64,000 nt of DNA from Massilia sp. (GTDB lineage Bacteria > Pseudomonadota > Gammaproteobacteria > Burkholderiales > Burkholderiaceae_D). Positions within the stretch are counted from its first letter, which is position 1. Each line of letters begins with the position of its first letter. This document shows positions 25,873-37,895 of the stretch, in pieces. The translations under genes and the position numbers were made by a program. Where the stretch lies: positions 1 through 64,000 of the forward strand of contig JANYGW010000039.1 in assembly GCA_025359245.1 (NCBI GenBank), given 5' to 3'. Below the pieces are notes generated by a model. That model worked only from the letters and a program-made list of their open reading frames with translations. It made no database searches and had not been told where the DNA came from.

Positions 25873-27063
25873 CTAGAATGCGTCGCCGGGAATGCGCACC
25901 CAGCCTTCCATCAGCACGCGCGCGCTGCGGCTCATGATGGCCTTCCTGACGCGCCATTCGCCGTCGACTTCGGTCGCCTCGGCGCCCACGCGCAAGGTGC
26001 CCGAGGGATGGCCGAAGCGCACAGCGGTACGCGCGCCGCCGCCGGCGGCGAGGTTCACCAGCGTGCCCGGAATCGCCGCGGCGGTGCCGATCGCCACGGC
26101 CGCCGTGCCCATCATCGCGTGATGCAGCTTGCCCATCGAGAGCGCGCGCACCTGCAGGTCGATGTCGGCGGCGGCGACCTGCTTGCCGCTCGACGACACG
26201 TAGTCGGACGGGCCGGCCACGAACGCCACCTTCGGCGTGTGCTGGCGCTGGGCCGCATCGTCGATGTGCGCGATCAGGCCCATGCGCAGCGCTCCGTAGG
26301 CGCGGATCGCTTCAAACCGCGCCAGTGCCTTCGGGTCGCCGTTGATCGCGTCCTGCAGTTCGGCGCCGGTATAGCCGACGTCGGCCGCGTTGACGAAGAT
26401 GGTCGGAATGCCGGCATTGATCATGGTCGCCTGGAAGGTGCCCATGCCAGGCACCGCAAGCTCGTCGACCAGGTTCCCGGTCGGGAACATGGCGCCGCCC
26501 GCGCCCTCCTCTTCGGCTGCCGGGTCCATGAATTCGAGCTGCACTTCGGCCGCCGGGAAGGTCACGCCGTCGAGCCCGAAGTCACCCGTTTCCTGCACCG
26601 CGCCGCCCTGCATCGGCACGTGCGCGATGATGGTCTTGCCGATGTTGGCCTGCCAGATGCGCACGGTGCACATGCCGTCGTGCGGCACGCGCGCCGGATC
26701 GAGCATGCCGCTGCTGATGGCGAACGAACCGACCGCCGCCGACAGGTTGCCGCAGTTGCCGCTCCAGTCGACGAAGGCCTTGTCGATCGCGACCTGGCCG
26801 AACAGGTAGTCGACGTCGTGGCCTTCGCGCCCGCTCGGCGCCAGGATCACCGTCTTGCTGGTGGAGGACGTCGCGCCGCCCATGCCGTCGATCTGCTTGC
26901 CGTACGGGTCGGGGCTGCCGATCACGCGCAGCAGCAGCGCATCGCGCGCCGCGCCCGGCGCCTGCGCCGCTTGCGGCAGGTCCTGCAGCCGGAAGAACAC
27001 GCCCTTGCTGGTCCCGCCGCGCATGTAGGTGGCGGGGATCTTCACTTGAGGGACGTGGCTCAT
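25873..27063 (-). CDS. prpF: 2-methylaconitate cis-trans isomerase PrpF
   Basis: Isomerase of the PrpF family (diaminopimelate-epimerase fold) working with AcnD in the 2-methylcitrate cycle; 396 aa. The N-terminus IPATYMRGGTSKGVFF is the family signature, followed by GMGGATSSTSKTVIL and VDWSGNCGNLSAAVG with the active-site-region Cys. The start shares one base with the acnD stop (TGATG). Last gene of the prpB-prpC-acnD-prpF operon. Confidence 0.95.
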   Translation of the reverse strand: MSHVPQVKIPATYMRGGTSKGVFFRLQDLPQAAQAPGAARDALLLRVIGSPDPYGKQIDGMGGATSSTSKTVILAPSGREGHDVDYLFGQVAIDKAFVDWSGNCGNLSAAVGSFAISSGMLDPARVPHDGMCTVRIWQANIGKTIIAHVPMQGGAVQETGDFGLDGVTFPAAEVQLEFMDPAAEEEGAGGAMFPTGNLVDELAVPGMGTFQATMINAGIPTIFVNAADVGYTGAELQDAINGDPKALARFEAIRAYGALRMGLIAHIDDAAQRQHTPKVAFVAGPSDYVSSSGKQVAAADIDLQVRALSMGKLHHAMMGTAAVAIGTAAAIPGTLVNLAAGGGARTAVRFGHPSGTLRVGAEATEVDGEWRVRKAIMSRSARVLMEGWVRIPGDAF

Positions 27064-29660
27064 CAGGCGGCCGCCTTGCTCGACTCGAGGAAGTCCTGGG
27101 CGAAGCGCTGCAGCACGCCGCCCGCTTCGTAGATCGCCACTTCTTCGGCGGTGTCGAGGCGGCACGTCACCGGCACTTCGACCCGTTCGCCGTTCTTGCG
27201 GTTGATGACCAGGGTCAAAGTCGAGCGCGGCGTGCGCTCGCCGATGACATCGTAGGTTTCGGTGCCGTCGATGGCCAGGGTCAGGCGGTTCACGCCCGGC
27301 TTGAATTCGAGCGGCAGCACGCCCATGCCGACCAGGTTGGTGCGGTGGATGCGCTCGAAACCTTCGGCGGCAATCGCCTCCACGCCGGCCAGGCGCACGC
27401 CCTTGGCGGCCCAGTCGCGCGAGGAGCCTTGTCCATAGTCGGCGCCGGCGATGATGATCAAAGGCTGCTTGCGCTCCATATAGGTTTCGATCGCTTCCCA
27501 CATGCGGGTGACCTTGCCTTCCGGCTCAACCCGTGCCAGCGAGCCGGCTTTGAGATTGCCGTCGACGATCACCATCTCGTTTTTCAACGTTGGGTTGGCG
27601 AAGGTGGCGCGCTGCGCGGTCAGGTGGTCGCCGCGGTGGGTCGCGTAGGAATTGAAGTCTTCTTCCGGCAGGCCCATCTTCGCCAGGTACTCGCCGGCTG
27701 CGCTATCGAGCATGATCGCGTTCGACGGCGACAGATGGTCGGTGGTGATGTTGTCGCCCAGGACGGCCAGCGGACGCATGCCCTTGAGCGCGCGCTCGCC
27801 GGCCAGTGCGCCTTCCCAGTAAGGCGGACGGCGGATGTAGGTCGTCTGCGGACGCCAGTCGTACAGCGGTTTGACGGAGATGCCATCGTCAGCCTGCTTG
27901 GCAAACATCGGGATGTAGACCTTGCGGAACTGCTCCGGCTTGACGCTGGAGGCGACGATGGCGTCAATCTCTTCGTCGCTCGGCCAGATGTCCTTCAGGG
28001 TCACCGGACGGCCGTCGGCGGCAACGCCAAGAATATCCTTCTCGATGTCGAAGCGGATCGTGCCGGCGATCGCGTACGCCACCACCAGCGGCGGCGAGGC
28101 CAGGAAGGCCTGGTTCGCGTATGGATGAATGCGGCCGTCGAAATTGCGGTTGCCCGACAGGACCGCCGTTGCGTACAGCTTGCGCTCGATGATCTCCTGC
28201 TGGATCACCGGGTCGAGCGCGCCCGACATGCCGTTGCACGAGGTGCAGGCATACGCCACCACGCCGAAGCCGAGCTGCTCCAGCTCGGGCATCAGCCCTG
28301 CTTCTTCAAGGTACAGCGTGACGGTCTTCGAACCAGGCGCGAGCGAGCTTTTCACCCACGGCTTGCGCTGCAGGCCAAGCCGGTTGGCATTGCGCGCGAT
28401 CAGGCCGGCGGCAATCATGTTGCGCGGGTTGTTGGTGTTGGTGCAGCTGGTGATGGCGGCGATGATGACGGCGCCGTCGGGCATTTTTCCCGGCTCGTTC
28501 TCGACCACGCCGCTGATGCCGCGCGCGGCCAGTTCCGAGGTCGGCACGCGGTTGTGCGGGTTCGATGGACCGGCGATATTGCGCACCACCGACGACAGGT
28601 CGAATTTGAGCACGCGTTCGTATTCGGCCGTCTTCAGGCTGTCGGCCCACAGGCCCGTTTCCCTCGCATACAGCTCGACCAGCGCGACTTGTTCGTCTTC
28701 GCGGCCGGTCAGCTTCAGGTACTTGATGGTCTGCTCGTCGATGTAGAACATGGCCGCCGTGGAGCCGTATTCGGGTGCCATATTCGAGATCGTCGCGCGG
28801 TCGCCCAGCGTCAGGTGGGCAGCGCCCTCGCCGTAAAATTCGAGGTACGACGAGACGACCTTCTGCTTGCGCAGGAATTCAGTCAGCGCCAGCACGGTGT
28901 CGGTGGCGGTGATGCCCGGCTGCGGCTTGCCGGACAGTTCGACGCCGATGATGTCGGGCAGGCGCATCCACGAGGCGCGGCCCAGCATCACGCTTTCCGC
29001 TTCCAGGCCGCCCACGCCGATGGCGATCACGCCGAGCGCGTCGACCATCGGGGTATGCGAGTCGGTGCCGACCAGCGTGTCCGGGAAAGCCACGCCGTCC
29101 TGCACCTGGATCACCGGCGACATGCGTTCCAGGTTGATCTGGTGCAGGATGCCGTTCCCCGGCGGGATCACGTCGACGTTCTTGAACGCCTTCTTGGTCC
29201 AGTTGATGAAGTCGAAGCGGTCTTCGTTGCGGCGGTCCTCGATGGCGCGGTTCTTGTCGAACGCGTCAGGATCGAAACCGCCGCATTCGACGGCCAGCGA
29301 ATGGTCGACCACGAGCTGGGTCGGCACCACCGGGTTGACCAGCGCCGGGTCGCCTCCTTGCAGGGCGATGGCGTCGCGCAGGCCGGCCAGGTCGACCAGC
29401 GCGGTCTGGCCCAGGATGTCATGGCAGACCACACGCGCCGGGAACCACGGAAAGTCGAGGTCGCGCTTGCGCTCGATGAACTGCGACAGCGACGCGGTCA
29501 GGGTGGCCGGGTCGCAGCGGCGCACCAGGTTCTCTGCCAGCACGCGCGAGGTGTACGGCAGCTTGGCGTAGGCGCCTGGCTCGATCGCATCGACCGCTGC
29601 GCGCGTGTCGAAGTAATCGAGCCTGGTGCCGGGAAGGGACTTGCGGAATTCGCTGTTCAT
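27063..29660 (-). CDS. acnD: Fe/S-dependent 2-methylisocitrate dehydratase AcnD
   Basis: Aconitase-family enzyme dehydrating 2-methylcitrate to 2-methylaconitate in propionate catabolism; 865 aa, shorter than AcnA as usual for AcnD. The [4Fe-4S] ligands are seen in ITSCTNTNNP and YACTSCNG. Other aconitase blocks present are VGTDSHTPMVDALGVIAIGVGG and GADYGQGSSRDWAAKG. The start at 29660 gives the standard N-terminus. The AcnD plus PrpF pair replaces PrpD in this genome. Confidence 0.95.
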   Translation of the reverse strand: MNSEFRKSLPGTRLDYFDTRAAVDAIEPGAYAKLPYTSRVLAENLVRRCDPATLTASLSQFIERKRDLDFPWFPARVVCHDILGQTALVDLAGLRDAIALQGGDPALVNPVVPTQLVVDHSLAVECGGFDPDAFDKNRAIEDRRNEDRFDFINWTKKAFKNVDVIPPGNGILHQINLERMSPVIQVQDGVAFPDTLVGTDSHTPMVDALGVIAIGVGGLEAESVMLGRASWMRLPDIIGVELSGKPQPGITATDTVLALTEFLRKQKVVSSYLEFYGEGAAHLTLGDRATISNMAPEYGSTAAMFYIDEQTIKYLKLTGREDEQVALVELYARETGLWADSLKTAEYERVLKFDLSSVVRNIAGPSNPHNRVPTSELAARGISGVVENEPGKMPDGAVIIAAITSCTNTNNPRNMIAAGLIARNANRLGLQRKPWVKSSLAPGSKTVTLYLEEAGLMPELEQLGFGVVAYACTSCNGMSGALDPVIQQEIIERKLYATAVLSGNRNFDGRIHPYANQAFLASPPLVVAYAIAGTIRFDIEKDILGVAADGRPVTLKDIWPSDEEIDAIVASSVKPEQFRKVYIPMFAKQADDGISVKPLYDWRPQTTYIRRPPYWEGALAGERALKGMRPLAVLGDNITTDHLSPSNAIMLDSAAGEYLAKMGLPEEDFNSYATHRGDHLTAQRATFANPTLKNEMVIVDGNLKAGSLARVEPEGKVTRMWEAIETYMERKQPLIIIAGADYGQGSSRDWAAKGVRLAGVEAIAAEGFERIHRTNLVGMGVLPLEFKPGVNRLTLAIDGTETYDVIGERTPRSTLTLVINRKNGERVEVPVTCRLDTAEEVAIYEAGGVLQRFAQDFLESSKAAA

Positions 29661-29680
29661 GGAGTGCTCGCGTGAATGGT

Positions 29681-30850
29681 TTACTTGCGGTCCGAGATCG
29701 GCACGAACTTGAGGTCTTCTGGACCGACATAGTTCGCGCTCGGGCGAATGATCTTGTTGTCGATGCGCTGCTCGATCACGTGCGCGGCCCAGCCGGAGGT
29801 GCGCGAAATGACGAACAGCGGTGTGAACATGGCGGTCGGCACGCCCATCATGTGGTACGACACGGCCGAGAACCAGTCCAGGTTCGGGAACATCTTCTTG
29901 ACGTCCCACATGACCGTCTCGAGGCGCTCGGCGATGTCGAACATCTTCATCGAGCCGGCTTCCTGCGACAGCGAGCGCGCCACTTCCTTGATGACCACGT
30001 TGCGCGGGTCGGACACGGTGTAGACCGGATGGCCGAAGCCGATCACGACTTCCTTGTTGGCCACGCGGTTGCGGATGTCGGCTTCGGCTTCGTCGGCGCT
30101 TTCGTAGCGTTCCTGGATTTCGAGGGCCGCTTCATTGGCGCCGCCGTGTTTCGGGCCGCGCAGCGCGCCGATCGCGCCGGTGATGGCCGAGTGGATGTCC
30201 GAACCGGTGCCGGCGATGACGCGCGCGGTGAAGGTCGAGGCATTGAACTCGTGTTCGGCGTACAGGATCAGCGAGGTGTGCATCGCCTTTTCCCACGACT
30301 TGGACGGCTTTTCGCCGTGCAGCATGTGCAGGAAGTGGCCGCCGATCGACTCGTCGTCGGTCTCGGTTTCGATGCGCTTGCCGTTGTGGCTGAAGTGGTA
30401 CCAGTACAGCAGCATCGAACCGAAGGACGCCATCAGGCGGTCGGCGATACCGCGCGCGCCGGCCACGTTATGGTCGTCTTTTTCCGGCAGCGCGCAGCCC
30501 AGCGCCGATACGCCGGTGCGCATCACGTCCATCGGGTGGCTCGACGCCGGCAGCGCTTCGAGCGCCAGCTTGACTGCGTGCGGCAGGCCGCGCATCGACT
30601 TCAGGTGGGTCTTGTAGCCCTTCAGTTCAGCGGCGTTCGGCAGCTTGCCATGCACCAGCAGGAAGGCGATTTCTTCGAATTCGCAGGTGTCGGCGACGTC
30701 GAGGATGTCGTAGCCGCGGTAATGCAAGTCATTGCCGGTCTTGCCGACCGAGCACAGGGCCGTGTTACCGGCGGTGACGCCGGACAGGGCGACCGATTTC
30801 TTCGGCTTGAATGGAACGCTTTCGACGACGGGGCTGGTGCTATTGGACAT
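29681..30850 (-). CDS. prpC: 2-methylcitrate synthase PrpC
   Basis: Condenses propionyl-CoA with oxaloacetate to 2-methylcitrate; 389 aa of the short citrate-synthase type. Active-site histidines lie in AEHEFNAST and IGFGHPVY, with the catalytic-Asp region near [20 protein letters not shown]. The N-terminal [20 protein letters not shown] and [10 protein letters not shown] are typical of PrpC rather than GltA. Second gene of the operon, 22 nt after prpB. Confidence 0.95.
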   Translation of the reverse strand: MSNSTSPVVESVPFKPKKSVALSGVTAGNTALCSVGKTGNDLHYRGYDILDVADTCEFEEIAFLLVHGKLPNAAELKGYKTHLKSMRGLPHAVKLALEALPASSHPMDVMRTGVSALGCALPEKDDHNVAGARGIADRLMASFGSMLLYWYHFSHNGKRIETETDDESIGGHFLHMLHGEKPSKSWEKAMHTSLILYAEHEFNASTFTARVIAGTGSDIHSAITGAIGALRGPKHGGANEAALEIQERYESADEAEADIRNRVANKEVVIGFGHPVYTVSDPRNVVIKEVARSLSQEAGSMKMFDIAERLETVMWDVKKMFPNLDWFSAVSYHMMGVPTAMFTPLFVISRTSGWAAHVIEQRIDNKIIRPSANYVGPEDLKFVPISDRK

Positions 30851-30872
30851 GGTGTCTCCTGATTTGATTGAA

Positions 30873-31757
30873 TTACTTTTCTTTACCCTGGGCGAACAGC
30901 GAGTCGAGCTTTTGCTCGTACTCGTGGTAGCCGAGGTAGTCGTACAGCTCCATGCGGCTTTGCATGGTCGAGACGACGTTTTTCTGGGTGCCTTCGGCGC
31001 GCAGCGTCTTGTAGAAATTGAGCGCCGCGGCGTTCATGGCGCGATAGGCGCCGCAGCAATACAGCGCGATATCGACGTTGGCCGAACGCAGCTCGTCGAG
31101 CGTGAACAGCGGCGTGGCGCCGAATTCGGTCAGGTTGGCCAGGATCGGCACGTTGACGGCGGCGCGGAACTGGCTGTACATCTCGAGCTTGGTGATCGCC
31201 TCGGGGAAGATCATGTCGGCGCCCGCTTCGACGTAGGCGCAGGCGCGGTCGATGGCCGAGTCCAGCCCTTCGACGGCCAGCGAATCGGTGCGCGCCATGA
31301 TGACGAAGCTCTCGTCGTGGCGGGCGTCGACGGCGGCCTTGATGCGGTCGACCATCTCCTGCTTGGTGACCACTTCCTTGCCCGGACGGTGGCCGCAGCG
31401 CTTGGCCGAGACCTGGTCTTCCATGTGCACAGCGGCGACGTCGGCGCGGATCATGTGGCGGATGGTGCGCGCGATGTTGAAGGCGCCGCCCCAGCCGGTG
31501 TCGATGTCGACCATCAGCGGCAGGCCGCAGGTGTCGGTGATGCGCTGGGCGTCGGTGATGACGTCGTCCATGGTGCTGATGCCCAGGTCCGGCATGCCGA
31601 GCGAATTGGCGGCCACGCCGCCGCCGGACAGGTAGATCGCCTTGTAGCCGGTTTGCTCGGCCATGCGCGCGGTGTAGGCGGTGATGGTGCCGACGATCTG
31701 CAGCGGCGACTCTTCTTGCACTGCGCGGCGGAACATCGCGCCTCTGGATTCTCTCAT
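30873..31757 (-). CDS. prpB: 2-methylisocitrate lyase PrpB
   Basis: Cleaves 2-methylisocitrate to pyruvate and succinate; 294 aa, ICL/PEP-mutase superfamily. The catalytic motif KRCGH is present, with Mg-binding [16 protein letters not shown] and [18 protein letters not shown]. It is the promoter-proximal gene, transcribed from a sigma-54 promoter about 50 nt upstream and divergent from its activator gene prpR. Confidence 0.95.
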   Translation of the reverse strand: MRESRGAMFRRAVQEESPLQIVGTITAYTARMAEQTGYKAIYLSGGGVAANSLGMPDLGISTMDDVITDAQRITDTCGLPLMVDIDTGWGGAFNIARTIRHMIRADVAAVHMEDQVSAKRCGHRPGKEVVTKQEMVDRIKAAVDARHDESFVIMARTDSLAVEGLDSAIDRACAYVEAGADMIFPEAITKLEMYSQFRAAVNVPILANLTEFGATPLFTLDELRSANVDIALYCCGAYRAMNAAALNFYKTLRAEGTQKNVVSTMQSRMELYDYLGYHEYEQKLDSLFAQGKEK

Positions 31758-31803
31758 GCTGTTTCCCCTGTGTGTGTTGCACTGAAATGCCGATACGTCT
31801 CTA

Positions 31804-31820
31804 TCGCAAGGGGCGTGCCA
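31804..31820 (-). promoter_or_regulatory. Sigma-54 (-24/-12) promoter of the prp operon
   Basis: On the minus strand the sequence reads TGGCACG-CCCC-TTGC, a full match to the RpoN consensus TGGCACG-N4-TTGC, placed to start transcription about 35-40 nt before prpB. It agrees with the divergent sigma-54 activator PrpR. Confidence 0.88.
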
Positions 31821-31882
31821 GCCAGGGAGAAAATAAAAACCCCATTCAATTCAACGACATAAGCTCAGCTGATCGAATAACC

Positions 31883-31953
31883 TGTTTCATCAGTTGCGCT
31901 TATGCGCGTTTCAAAATGAAACAATGAAATGCAAGTGCGCTAGAATATGAAAC
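31883..31953. promoter_or_regulatory. Candidate PrpR binding sites
   Basis: Several GTTTCA/TGAAAC half-sites: GTTTCAT at 31884-31890, an inverted pair GTTTCA-AAA-TGAAAC at 31908-31922, and ATGAAAC at 31947-31953. They lie 60-150 nt upstream of the sigma-54 promoter, the expected enhancer position, and resemble GTTTCAT-type PrpR operators known in enterobacteria. Confidence 0.65.
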
Positions 31954-33552
<1,599 letters not shown>

Positions 33553-33700
33553 GGCACGCTTGCGCGAATCGGTGCATTATCCGCATATCGAAGCTTAAAA
33601 TACTTCCGTCCCTTGATCCAGAGGGCGCGTCTATGATCCGCCCTTTTACCGCCGGACCCATCGCTCACAAGGCGGCGCCGTCCGGTCATTCGGAGGTTCC

Positions 33701-35073
33701 ATGTCGACCGTTTCACAGCCCGCGCTGTTTTCCCTGATTGGCAACACTCCCCTGGTCGAAGTCACCCGCATCGACACCGGCCCTTGCCAGCTGTTCCTCA
33801 AACTCGAATCCCAGAATCCGGGCGGCTCCATCAAGGACCGCATCGGGCGCGCCATGATCGCCGCCGCCGAGGCCGACGGCAGCCTCAAGCCAGGCGGCGT
33901 GGTGGTCGAAGCGACCGCCGGCAATACCGGCCTCGGGCTGGCGCTGGTGGCGCGCATCAAGGGCTACCGCGTGGTGCTGGTGGTGCCCGACAAGATGGCC
34001 ATCGAAAAAGTGCTGCACCTGAAAGCGCTGGGCGCCGAAATCCACCTGACCCGCTCCGACGTCGGCAAGGGCCATCCCGAGTACTACCAGGACTATGCGG
34101 CCAGATTGGCGCGCGAGATTCCCGGCGCCTGGTTCGCCGACCAGTTCAACAATCCGGCCAATCCGTACGCGCACGAAACGACCACCGGCCCCGAGCTGTG
34201 GGAGCAAATGCAGCACCGGGTCGACGCGGTCGTCGTCGGGGTCGGCTCGGCCGGCACGCTGACCGGGCTGTCGCACTATTTTGAAAAGGTGCAGCCGGCG
34301 CTCGAATTCGTGCTGGCCGATCCGAAGGGCTCGATCCTGGCCGACTACATCAACACCGGCGTGCTGCGCACCGACGCCGGATCGTGGGCGGTGGAAGGCA
34401 TCGGCGAAGACTTCATTCCCGGCATCGCCGACCTGTCGCGCGTGAAAAGCGCGTACACCATCAGCGACGAAGAAAGCTTCAACACGGCGCGCCTGCTGCT
34501 GCGCGAGGAAGGCATCCTGGCCGGCTCGTCGAGCGGCACCCTGCTGGCCGCCGCGCTCAAGTACTGCCGCGCCCAGAGCAGGCCCAAACGCGTGGCCACC
34601 TTCGTGTGCGACACCGGCACCCGCTACCTGACCAAGGTCTACAGCGACGGCTGGATGGTCGACCAGGGTTTGCTGCAGCGCGCCCAGCTGGGCGACCTGC
34701 GCGACCTGATCGGGCGCCGCTTCGACGACGGCGACGTCGTCACCGTGGCGCCGTCGGACACGCTGCTGACCGCATTCAACCGCATGCGCAGCGCCGACCT
34801 GGCGCAGCTGCCGGTGATCGAACACGGCCGCCTGGCTGGTATCATCGACGAATCCGATTTGCTGCTGCATGTGACGAGCGAGCCGGCCAAGTTCCAGAGC
34901 CTGGTCAGCAGCACCATGACGGCGCAGCTGCAGACGCTGCGCCCGTCGGCCGGCATGCAGGCGCTGCGCGACATCCTCGACCGCGGCCTGACCGCCGTGA
35001 TCAGCGACGAGCAGCGTTTCTATGGCCTCATTACGCGTTTCGACCTTCTCAACCATTTGCGCAGGAATTTATC

Positions 35074-35077
<4 letters not shown>
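33701..35077 (+). CDS. Cystathionine beta-synthase (PLP domain plus CBS pair)
   Basis: Fold-type II PLP enzyme of 458 aa predicted to condense homocysteine with serine (or an acylserine) to cystathionine. The PLP lysine is Lys45 in NPGGSIKDRIG. The phosphate-binding loop is ATAGNTGLGLAL, a second glycine-rich segment is VGVGSAGTLTGLS, and GILAGSSSGTLL follows. A C-terminal pair of CBS domains (about 345-455) distinguishes it from CysK/CysM, where they are absent. Its stop overlaps the next gene by GTGA, so the two form one unit for transsulfuration. Confidence 0.88.
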
Positions 35078-36264
<1,187 letters not shown>

Positions 36265-36357
36265 CACAGGGAGCGGGGCAAGCCGGGTTTCCCGCCCGGC
36301 GGGGTAGTTTCTTGATAGAATTGCATGTTCTTCTGTCAAAACTACCTTAAGTTACCA

Positions 36358-37479
36358 ATGCCCCAGTCCGTTACCGAAGCCGCCGTCCGCCTGCGCGACG
36401 CCATCCGAGAAGCCACCGCCGGCCTGGTCGAGCGCGAACACCTGGCGGAATTGCTGATCCTTGCCGCCGTCGCGCAGGAGCACCTGCTGGTCATCGGCCC
36501 GCCCGGCACCGCCAAGAGCGCCGTGGTGCGGCGGGTCGCCCAGAGCCTGGGCGGCAACTACTTCGAGTACCTGCTGGGCCGCTTTACCGAGCCGTCCGAA
36601 CTGTTCGGTCCGGTCAACCTGAGCAAGCTGCGCGAAGGGCTGGTTGAAACCGACGTCAGCGGCATGCTGCCGGAAGCGGAGATCGCCTTCCTCGACGAAG
36701 TCTTCCTCGGTTCCACGGCGATCCTGAACACCTTGCTCGGCCTGCTCAACGAGCGCCAGTTCCGGCGTGGCCACACCCGCTTGCGCTGCCCCTTGCGCGT
36801 GTGCGTGGGCGCGGCCAACGGCCTGCCCGAGGACGAAGGCCTGGCCGCCTTCGCCGACCGTTTCCTGCTGCATGTGTTTGTCGATGCGGTGCCGGACAAC
36901 CGCCTCGAAGACCTGTTGGCCGGCGGCTGGGCGGTCGGCCAGCAGAGCGTCACCGCGCGCGCCGACCTGACCAGCCTCGATTTGCTGAACCGCGCCGTTC
37001 CCGACGTCGACATGAGCATGGTGCGCGCCGACCTGGCCCAGGCGATCCGCCTGCTGCGCCAGGCCAACGTGCAGCTGTCGGACCGCCGCATCGTCAAGGC
37101 CCAGCACCTGATCGCCGCCGCCACCGTGCTGGCCGGACGCCAGGTCGCCACCCGCGCCGACTTGTGGCCGCTGGTGTACGCGATCCCGACCAGCGGCGGC
37201 CAGCAGAACGCGCGCGAAGCGCTGCGCGACGTGCTGGCCGAAGCACGCCACCCGCTGCTGCACGCGGTGGTCGAAGAAGCCGTGCAGCAGCCGCTGGCGC
37301 GCGTGGCCCGCATGGCCGAAACGGCCGACCAGATCCTGGCGCAGGAAGACGCCGCGCAAGCGGGCAAGCAGGCCGAGACCCTGCTGCGCGAAATCGACGC
37401 CAATTTCGACCTGGCCGACTTGCCGACCGAACTGGCGGCGCGGCGCGGACGCCTGGTGGCAGCGGTCGGCGCGCGCTAA
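36358..37479 (+). CDS. MoxR-type AAA+ ATPase of a vWA/beta-propeller system
   Basis: AAA+ ATPase of 373 aa, MoxR/RavA-like, predicted to remodel or load partner proteins together with a vWA subunit. Walker A GPPGTAKS (47-54), Walker B EIAFLDEVF (109-117), sensor 1 ANGLPED (from about 153) and the arginine finger in AFADRF (about 168) are intact. The insert FTEPSELFGPVNLSKL is typical of MoxR. A C-terminal lid and helical part follow to 373. The start at 36358 gives the usual N-terminus; an ATG at 36325 is possible. The stop overlaps the next start (TAATG). It heads a four-gene operon whose other products are unusual. Confidence 0.9.
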   Translation: MPQSVTEAAVRLRDAIREATAGLVEREHLAELLILAAVAQEHLLVIGPPGTAKSAVVRRVAQSLGGNYFEYLLGRFTEPSELFGPVNLSKLREGLVETDVSGMLPEAEIAFLDEVFLGSTAILNTLLGLLNERQFRRGHTRLRCPLRVCVGAANGLPEDEGLAAFADRFLLHVFVDAVPDNRLEDLLAGGWAVGQQSVTARADLTSLDLLNRAVPDVDMSMVRADLAQAIRLLRQANVQLSDRRIVKAQHLIAAATVLAGRQVATRADLWPLVYAIPTSGGQQNAREALRDVLAEARHPLLHAVVEEAVQQPLARVARMAETADQILAQEDAAQAGKQAETLLREIDANFDLADLPTELAARRGRLVAAVGAR

Positions 37480-37895
37480 TGCCGGTGCTTGAATGGAAGC
37501 GCCGCCAGGAGGCGCTGGCGCCTTCGGGCATGGTCACGGCTGGCGCTGTCACGCAGCGCCTGCTGGCGCAGCTGCGCCTTGCCGGCGATGAGGTTCTGGC
37601 GCGCCTGACCGTGGTCGCCACGCGCGACCTGATGGTGCTGATCGGCGCGGGCGCCGACCTGCCGTGGATCGACGGCGCGCGCTACTGCGCCCCCGATCCT
37701 GGCGCGCAAACCCTGTGGCTGCCCACCACGATGGCGCCGGCGCTGCCGCTCGATCTGGTGCGGCGCAGCGCCGCCGGCCGCGTCGGCGAGCGTGCCGTCC
37801 TGCTGTGGAACGAACCGGAACAGTTCCTGCCGCTGCACCAGCCGCGCGGCCTGACGCCGCAGCTGCTCGCGTGGCTCGAGAAAGAGTGCGCGTGA
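37479..37895 (+). CDS. Small conserved component of the MoxR-vWA-beta-propeller operon
   Basis: Protein of 138 aa with no familiar motif. It begins VLEWKRRQEALAPSGMVTAGAVTQRLLAQL and appears alpha/beta with a mid-chain strand-rich part (LTVVATRDLMVLIG, TLWLPTTMAPALPLDLVRR). It is locked into the operon by one-base overlaps on both sides (TAATG before, TGATG after), so near-equal expression is expected. By position it may be one of the 'bpX' adaptor domains described for these ternary systems; this is inference from context, not a domain I can recognise. Confidence 0.8.
   Translation: MPVLEWKRRQEALAPSGMVTAGAVTQRLLAQLRLAGDEVLARLTVVATRDLMVLIGAGADLPWIDGARYCAPDPGAQTLWLPTTMAPALPLDLVRRSAAGRVGERAVLLWNEPEQFLPLHQPRGLTPQLLAWLEKECA

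Noticed and set aside
27345-29675. Open antisense frame of 776 codons opposite acnD
   Set aside because: Mirror of the third-codon GC bias of acnD; no start context or recognisable motif.
36281-36299. GC hairpin between the CGL-type gene and the MoxR gene considered as a terminator
   Set aside because: There is no U-tract and the loop is unclear; it may be chance in GC-rich DNA, so the operon boundary there is left open.
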